From: Actinomadura graeca
GTDB lineage: Bacteria; Actinomycetota; Actinomycetes; Streptosporangiales; Streptosporangiaceae
DNA: 64,000 bases
Direction of reading: 5' to 3'
Assembly (NCBI RefSeq): GCF_019175365.1
Contig: NZ_CP059572.1
Span: 4,712,001 to 4,776,000, forward strand
The notes under the pieces: generated by a model
The model's input: the letters and a program-made list of their open reading frames with translations, nothing else
What the model was told of the DNA's origin: nothing
The model's database searches: none
Position numbers and translations under genes: made by a program
Part shown: piece after piece, positions 59,154-64,000 of the stretch
How the letters are laid out: each line of letters begins with the position of its first letter
How positions within the stretch are numbered: the stretch's first letter is position 1

Positions 59154-59651
59154 TCACACGGTGCCGGTGGTGAGTGCTCTGCGGGCGATCGCGTCGCGTT
59201 CCGCGGCCTCTTGTTCGGCCGCCTGCTGCTCGGCCGCGATACGGGCGTCGTAGGCGGCGCGGGCGGCGGCGATCGCGTTCTGGTGCGCCTCCGTCCACGT
59301 GACCAGGGAGCGGATCGTCTCGTGCAGGGTCGCGCCCATCGTCGTGAGGGCGTAGTCGACGCGGGGCGGGACGGTCGGGTGGACGGTGCGGGTGACGAGG
59401 CCGTCCCGCTCCAGGTGCCGCAGCGTGCGGGTGAGCATCCGCTGGCTGACGCCGTCGATCCGGCGGCGCAGCTCGGTGAAGCGCAGCGAGCGCTGGTCGA
59501 GCAGCGCGATGACGAGCAGCGACCATTTGTCCGCGATGCGGTCGAGGATCTGCCGGACCTCGCAGTCGTTGCGGGTGTCCCACTGGAGGACGTCCTCGTC
59601 CTGGGCGGTATCACCGCAGTTACCGGGGGACACGAAAGTTCCGTCTTCCAT
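59154..59651 (-). CDS. HxlR family transcriptional regulator (second)
   Basis: The product is 165 residues from ATG 59651. HxlR core: CEVRQILDRIADKWSLLVIA, FTELRRRIDGVSQRMLTRTL, LERDGLVTRTVHPTVPPRVD. A Cys at the usual position near the start (NDCEVRQ) may sense thiol or aldehyde stress. The C-terminus is a Glu/Ala helix. It is divergent from the MFS gene and very likely its repressor. Confidence 0.92.
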   Translation of the reverse strand: MEDGTFVSPGNCGDTAQDEDVLQWDTRNDCEVRQILDRIADKWSLLVIALLDQRSLRFTELRRRIDGVSQRMLTRTLRHLERDGLVTRTVHPTVPPRVDYALTTMGATLHETIRSLVTWTEAHQNAIAAARAAYDARIAAEQQAAEQEAAERDAIARRALTTGTV

Positions 59652-59686
59652 GGCCCCTCATGGTGACCGACGATGCTGCCGGTAAC
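59619..59686. promoter_or_regulatory. inverted half-sites between HxlR and MFS genes
   Basis: GTTACCGG (59619-59626) and CCGGTAAC (59679-59686) are perfect inverted 8-mers flanking the HxlR start. They may be separate HxlR half-sites bridging the divergent promoters. Confidence 0.4.
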
Positions 59687-59741
59687 AAGAGGGAACCGGC
59701 GTCCATCAGGGGAACCGGTCCTCACCGAGAGGAGTCGGCGC

Positions 59742-61202
59742 ATGTCCACATCCGCATCCGGCGGACGTGCCTGGGCGTCACTGGCCGTGTTGTGCGGCGC
59801 GGTCTTCCTGGAGGGGATCGACGTGGCGATGCTCAACATCGCGTTGCCGTCGATCCGGGAGGACATGGGCCTGTCGACGGGCATGCTCAGCGGCGTCATC
59901 AGCGCCTACGTGCTCGGTTACGGCGGGTTCATGCTGCTGGGCGGGCGCGCCGCCGACCTGCTGGGGCGCCGCCGCGTGTTCCTCACCTGGCTGGTCGTCT
60001 TCCTGGTGTTCTCCGGTCTCGGCGGGTTCGCGACGGAAGGGTGGATGCTCCTGGTCGCCCGGTTCGTCACCGGGGTCGCCTCGGCGTTCATGGCCCCCGC
60101 GGGCCTCGCGCTCGTCACGGCCACGTTCCCGGCCGGGCCCGCGCGGACCAGGGCGCTCGGCCTCTACGCGGGCCTGGCGTCGGGCGGCTACTCGCTCGGC
60201 CTCGTGGCGGGCGGGCTGCTGACGGCCCTCGGCTGGCGATGGGTGTTCTTCGCGCCGGTCCTCATCTCGGCGGTGATCCTGGCCGCGGCCGTCCCGCTGG
60301 TCAAGGAGCCGGACGCCGGACGCGGGCCGTCCGGGGGCGGGTTCGACCTCCTCGGCGCGTTCGGGATCACCGGCGCCATGATGCTGCTGGTGTACGGGGT
60401 CGTCCGGCTGGAGAGGCCCGGCGACGGCGCCGGGCTCACCGCCGGTGTCCTCGCGGGCGGAGTGGCGCTCCTCGCCGCGTTCGTGGTGGTCGAGCGCAGG
60501 TCCGCAAGCCCGCTCGTCCGGTTCGGCGTCTTCAGGTCGGCCGCGCTGGTGCGGACGGACGTGAGCGCGCTGCTGTTCCTCGGCGCCTTCGCCGGTTTCC
60601 AGTTCCTGATGACGCTCTACCTCCAGGAACTGCGCGGCTGGACGACCTGGCAAACCGGCCTGGCGCTGCTCGTCGTCGCCGTGGACACCGTCCTCGCGCC
60701 GACCCTGACCCCGCGCCTGGTGCACCGCTACGGCAATATCCGTGTCCTGTTCGCCGGGCTTGTCCTCGCGGCCCTGGCCTACGGGCTGTTCCTGCCGCTC
60801 GGCCTGGACTGGGCCTACGCCGTCATGTTCCCGATCATCGCGCTGCTGGGGGTGTCCTTCGCCCTGGTGTACGGCCCGCTGACGATGGCCGCGACGGAGG
60901 GCGTCCACGAGGGCGAGCACGGCCTGGCGGGCGGCCTGCTCTACACGGCGATCCAGTTCGGCAGCGCGCTCGGGTTGTCGGCGGTGACCGCCGTGCAGGT
61001 GGCGGCGCTCGACGGTGGCGCGCTCGGGGGTCCGCTCGGGGGCGAGGGGATCGGTGCCGTCCGGACGGCGTTGGTGGTCCCCTTCGCCGCTGCGCTGCTC
61101 GCGGTCCTGGTCACGGCGTTCGGCCTCCGCGACCGCGGGTCGGGTCGTGCCGGGACGGGTCGGGAGCCCGCCACGGCCACCGTCCAGGAGGCGAGACGGT
61201 GA
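59742..61202 (+). CDS. MFS drug:proton antiporter, DHA2 type
   Basis: The product is 486 residues from ATG 59742 (GAGAGGAG). About 14 membrane segments are seen, with LEGIDVAMLNIALPSIREDM, GRAADLLGRRRVFL (motif A) and GGYSLGLVAGGLLTALGWRW (motif C). It probably exports a drug or secondary metabolite. It is divergent from its likely HxlR repressor and converges with the CBS-like gene 38 bp away. Confidence 0.92.
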   Translation: MSTSASGGRAWASLAVLCGAVFLEGIDVAMLNIALPSIREDMGLSTGMLSGVISAYVLGYGGFMLLGGRAADLLGRRRVFLTWLVVFLVFSGLGGFATEGWMLLVARFVTGVASAFMAPAGLALVTATFPAGPARTRALGLYAGLASGGYSLGLVAGGLLTALGWRWVFFAPVLISAVILAAAVPLVKEPDAGRGPSGGGFDLLGAFGITGAMMLLVYGVVRLERPGDGAGLTAGVLAGGVALLAAFVVVERRSASPLVRFGVFRSAALVRTDVSALLFLGAFAGFQFLMTLYLQELRGWTTWQTGLALLVVAVDTVLAPTLTPRLVHRYGNIRVLFAGLVLAALAYGLFLPLGLDWAYAVMFPIIALLGVSFALVYGPLTMAATEGVHEGEHGLAGGLLYTAIQFGSALGLSAVTAVQVAALDGGALGGPLGGEGIGAVRTALVVPFAAALLAVLVTAFGLRDRGSGRAGTGREPATATVQEARR

Positions 61203-61240
61203 CGGCGGCGGGCTTCGCCGTCCTGCGCACCGCGTCCTTT

Positions 61241-62728
61241 TCACCCTGGCGGCGGCTCCGGACGATCGTCCGCGGCACGGGGCTCGTCGGCGTCCGCCAG
61301 GTGGGCGAGCAGGTCCTGCGCAGTGATCAGGCCGACGGGCCGCCCGTCGTCGAGGACCAGCGCGGCGCCGTGCCGTTCCAGCAGCACGGCCGCCTTCCCC
61401 GCGGGCTCACCGGACCCGACGATCGGGAAGGGGGACGCCATGTGGTCCTCGACCGGGGAGCCGGGGCCCGCTTCACCGCGTACCAAGGCGTCGAGCAAGC
61501 CGCGTTCGGTGACGGAGCCCACCACGTCGGCGGCGGCCGCGAGCGGCGGCTCGGCGCGCAGTACCGGCAGCTGGGAGACGTCGTGCTCCCGCATGATCGA
61601 GACGGCGGTGCCGACGGTCTGCCGCGGGCGGACGTGGACGAGCGCGGCACGCGTCCCGCAGCCGAGGGCGGCCTTGCGCGCCAGGACCCGACCGACCCGG
61701 GCCTCCTCGGGGACCGGGGACGCCGGTGACCCCGCAGACCCCGCAGACCCCGGCGGCGTGGCCGGGAAGCCGTACGCGGCCATCCAGGCGTCGTCGAAGA
61801 TCGTGGAGAGGTAGCCGCGCCCGCCGTCCGGCAGCAGGACCACGATCACGTCCTCGGGTCCCGCGCCCGCGGCGACCGCGCGCGCCGCGACCACCGCGAG
61901 GCCGCCCGAACCGCCCACCAGCAGGCCCTCCTCCCGGGCCAGGCGGCGCGTGGCGGCGAACGCGTCGCCGTCGCCGACGGCGATGACCTCGTCGCAGACA
62001 CCGGGATCGAACGCCGCCGGCCGGGCGTCCTCGCCGACGCCCTCCACCAGGCAGGACCGGCCGGTCCCGCCGGAGCGGGCCGGGCCCCGGGGCTCGGCGC
62101 CGATCACGCGGACGCAGCCTCCGGAGACCTCCTTGAGGAAGCCGCCCGCGCCGGTGACGGTCCCGCCCGTCCCGATCCCGGCGACGAAGTGGGTCACCCG
62201 CCCGTCGGTCTGCGCCCAGATCTCCGGGCCGGTCGTCTCGTAGTGCGACAGCGGATTGTGCGGGTTGGAGTACTGGTCCGGCCTCCACGCCCCGGACGTC
62301 TGCCGGACGAGCCGGTCCGACACCGAGCGGCAGGACGCGGGATCACCGGGGGGCACGGCGGCCGGGCAGACGACGACCTCCGCCCCGTAGGCGCGCAGGG
62401 TGCCGAGCCCGTCGGCGGAGATCGTGTCGGGGCATACCAGGAGGCACCGGTATCCGCGTTCCCGTGCCACGATCGCCAGCCCGATCCCGGTGTTGCCCGT
62501 CGTGGCCTCGACGATGGCGCCGCCCTCCCGCAGGTCTCCCGCGCGCTCGGCGGCCTCGACCATCCGGACGGCGATGCGGTCCTTCACCGACCCGCCCGGA
62601 TTGAAGTACTCGACCTTCGCGGCGACGAGCGGAGCGCCCCCGTCCCGGTGCCCGCCGCCGAGGACGCCGCGCAGCCGCAGCAGCGGGGTGCCGCCGACCA
62701 GTCCGATGAGCGAGTCGGATACGTGCAC
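61241..62728 (-). CDS. cystathionine beta-synthase-like PLP enzyme with CBS pair
   Basis: The product is 495 residues from GTG 62728 (GAGGAGGCTCCC). The N-terminal fold-II PLP domain (1-330) has LIGLVGGTPLLRLRGVLGGG, the PLP lysine in FNPGGSVKDRIAVRM, EATTGNTGIGLA and the phosphate loop GIGTGGTVTGAG. Residues 365-490 are two CBS domains (VHVRPRQTVGTAVSIMREHD and later DHMASPFPIVGSGEPAGKAA). It condenses serine-type substrates with a nucleophile; the product may be cystathionine or a non-protein amino acid. It is the downstream gene of an operon with an ATP-grasp ligase. Confidence 0.92.
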   Translation of the reverse strand: MHVSDSLIGLVGGTPLLRLRGVLGGGHRDGGAPLVAAKVEYFNPGGSVKDRIAVRMVEAAERAGDLREGGAIVEATTGNTGIGLAIVARERGYRCLLVCPDTISADGLGTLRAYGAEVVVCPAAVPPGDPASCRSVSDRLVRQTSGAWRPDQYSNPHNPLSHYETTGPEIWAQTDGRVTHFVAGIGTGGTVTGAGGFLKEVSGGCVRVIGAEPRGPARSGGTGRSCLVEGVGEDARPAAFDPGVCDEVIAVGDGDAFAATRRLAREEGLLVGGSGGLAVVAARAVAAGAGPEDVIVVLLPDGGRGYLSTIFDDAWMAAYGFPATPPGSAGSAGSPASPVPEEARVGRVLARKAALGCGTRAALVHVRPRQTVGTAVSIMREHDVSQLPVLRAEPPLAAAADVVGSVTERGLLDALVRGEAGPGSPVEDHMASPFPIVGSGEPAGKAAVLLERHGAALVLDDGRPVGLITAQDLLAHLADADEPRAADDRPEPPPG

Positions 62729-62739
62729 CGGGAGCCTCC

Positions 62740-63135
62740 TCAGCGAGCCGTTCCGGACTTCCCCGCCTCGACGGGCGCCGCGTCCCGCACGACCGCCCCG
62801 TCCTGCACGATCACCTCGTCGGCCCCGGTCGCCGCCTCCCCGGCGGGCGGCGCGGCCGCCGGCGTCCCCGCGGCGGGGGCGGCGCGGGGACGCCGGTGGG
62901 TTCCGCGCACCCGCCGGTGGGCCCCGCGGCTCCGGCGGCGGGCGGCTCCCTCCGCGCCGAGCGCGATCGCCCCGGCCATGGCGGCGAGCACGAGGGGAAG
63001 GGCGCCGAGGAAGGTGGAGGCGACGAGCATCGCGCCGCAGAGCACCAGGAACACCGGGGAGGCGTAGAGGCGGATCCCCGTGGGCCCTCGCCGCGCTCGC
63101 CCCGGGGCCTCGGCCCGGGGTGCCCGCCCGCTCAT
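62740..63135 (-). CDS. small membrane protein with charged ends
   Basis: The product is 131 residues from ATG 63135, which overlaps the TGA of the ATP-grasp gene (ATGA). One hydrophobic hairpin (YASPVFLVLCGAMLVASTFL, PLVLAAMAGAIALGAEG) is flanked by Arg-rich stretches (GAHRRVRGTHRRPRAAP). The C-terminus is acidic. No family is known to me. Coupling suggests it serves the same pathway. Confidence 0.7.
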   Translation of the reverse strand: MSGRAPRAEAPGRARRGPTGIRLYASPVFLVLCGAMLVASTFLGALPLVLAAMAGAIALGAEGAARRRSRGAHRRVRGTHRRPRAAPAAGTPAAAPPAGEAATGADEVIVQDGAVVRDAAPVEAGKSGTAR

Positions 63136-64000
63136 CGCCGGGCCTCGAACGTCGCGACCGGGGTCGGCCGGATCCCCAGCAGGCCGCCGATCTCGGAGAG
63201 GAGCCGTTCGCACAGGTCCTCGGCCGCCGCGGGCGTCGCGGCGACGACGCGGACCATCCCCCGGACGTCGAGTTCGCCGCCCATCCCGCGCAGCCGCGTG
63301 CCGGGGGTGATGTCCGTCCAGCCCGAGTGCAGCCGGGGACGGATCGCCTCGAACCAGTCGGGGGACAGCCCGGCGGAGACGGCGCGGTCGTCGGCGGACG
63401 TGATGAACGAATGGCTGGCACCTCGCTCCGCAGGGAAGGGCACGGCCGGCCCGGCGGCTCCGGTGTGCAGGTCGACGAGCGTCGCGAACAGGTCGCGGTC
63501 GGTCGCCGCGCGCACGAGGTCGGGGACGGCGCCGCCCGCCATCCGCGGGTTCACCTCGATGAGGCGGGGCCCGCCTTCGGTGAGGACGGCCTCCACATGG
63601 AACAGGCCGAAGTCCAGCCCGAGCGCCTCGCAGACCTGGACCGCGTAGTCGCCGAGGAGCCGCTCGTCGCAGGCGCCCAGCCCGCAGGGCATCGTGGACC
63701 CGAGGTCCAGGATCGGGTTGTCGCGCCCGGACTTGCGGCGCACGATCACCAGGGGGGTCAGGGCGCCGCCGTCGCCGAGGACCACGATGGAGAACAGCGG
63801 GCCGACGGCCATCTCCTCCACGAGGAAACGACCGTCCAGCTCCTCGGCGACGCCCCGTTGGAGGGAGCCGGAGCGGGCGGCGATCTGAGTGAAATGCTCT
63901 TCGATGTCGTCCTGTGACCGGGCCACGGCCGTCAGCACCGCGCCGAACCCGCCCGGCGGCTTGACGACGACCGGGAAGCCGATGGACGTGGCCGCCGCCA
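63132..64000 (-). CDS. ATP-grasp domain ligase, N-terminus outside the window
   Basis: The frame runs off the right edge; 289 residues of the protein are visible. GFPVVVKPPGGFGAVLTAVA is the ATP-binding Lys region, FLVEEMAVGPLFSIVVLGDG a middle strand pair and HVEAVLTEGGPRLIEVNPRM the Mg-binding Glu-x-Asn motif. Such enzymes join a carboxylate to an amine, often making dipeptides or amino-acid conjugates. It is the first visible gene of a coupled operon with a membrane protein and a CBS-like PLP enzyme, so a small peptide-like product is plausible. Confidence 0.9.
   Translation of the reverse strand, partial: AAATSIGFPVVVKPPGGFGAVLTAVARSQDDIEEHFTQIAARSGSLQRGVAEELDGRFLVEEMAVGPLFSIVVLGDGGALTPLVIVRRKSGRDNPILDLGSTMPCGLGACDERLLGDYAVQVCEALGLDFGLFHVEAVLTEGGPRLIEVNPRMAGGAVPDLVRAATDRDLFATLVDLHTGAAGPAVPFPAERGASHSFITSADDRAVSAGLSPDWFEAIRPRLHSGWTDITPGTRLRGMGGELDVRGMVRVVAATPAAAEDLCERLLSEIGGLLGIRPTPVATFEARR

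Overview
The window is chromosomal DNA from a high-GC actinomycete. GC is very high, third codon positions are strongly G/C, and GTG and TTG starts are common. Gene order rpsF-ssb-rpsR-rplI-dnaB, SRP RNA-dnaX-ybaB-recR-DUF5063, tadA with its associated proteins, and many XRE/DUF397, MmyB-like and HxlR regulators all fit Streptomycetes/Streptosporangiales. An Actinomadura-like member of the Thermomonosporaceae is my best guess, by inference only.

Left part (1-13 kb). The tail of a GT87-type membrane glycosyltransferase is followed by a barstar-like gene, endonuclease IV and the ribosomal/replication block rpsF-ssb-rpsR-rplI. Next come a Tat-type amidase, two very small genes under a LexA-like box, a GNAT, a MATE exporter, and dnaB. 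The dnaB P-loop is split by a 412-residue intein that starts with Ala and carries the Trp/Cys/Thr set of class 3 inteins plus a LAGLIDADG endonuclease.

13-28.8 kb is accessory metabolism and regulation: MarR, an FAD oxidoreductase and a hydrolase; twin MmyB-type XRE regulators with a methyltransferase and a DUF4097 lipoprotein; an MFS-SDR pair. Then follows a DNA-repair run of AdaA-AlkA fusion, ogt and a second beta clamp (dnaN paralogue). After a 0.9-kb decayed, repeat-like stretch come XRE-cupin, B3/4 and EamA genes.

28.8-31.4 kb is a degraded integrative element in the 3' half of tRNA-Ser(CGA). It has a 134-bp direct repeat, a 5'-truncated tyrosine integrase, one low-GC orphan membrane protein gene, and on its left a scrap of a second integrase that points to two successive insertions.

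31.4-43 kb returns to core genes (tadA, upp, a second tRNA-Ser, PH-domain, XRE-TPR, FadR-type and CynX-type genes). 43.6-47.4 kb is a group of secreted proteins, including a subtilase, with palindromes in the upstream gaps. 47.7-52.5 kb holds an F420/FMN LLM oxidoreductase and a developmental-type regulatory cluster: four DUF397 genes, XRE-DUF5753, and a divergent anti-sigma-like ATPase.

52.6-57.1 kb is the SRP RNA-dnaX-ybaB-recR block, where DnaX carries a long collagen-like linker. The right end holds two HxlR regulators, a DHFR-like gene, an MFS exporter and a convergent operon of ATP-grasp ligase, small membrane protein and cystathionine beta-synthase-like enzyme, which runs off the window and may make a small amino-acid-derived product.
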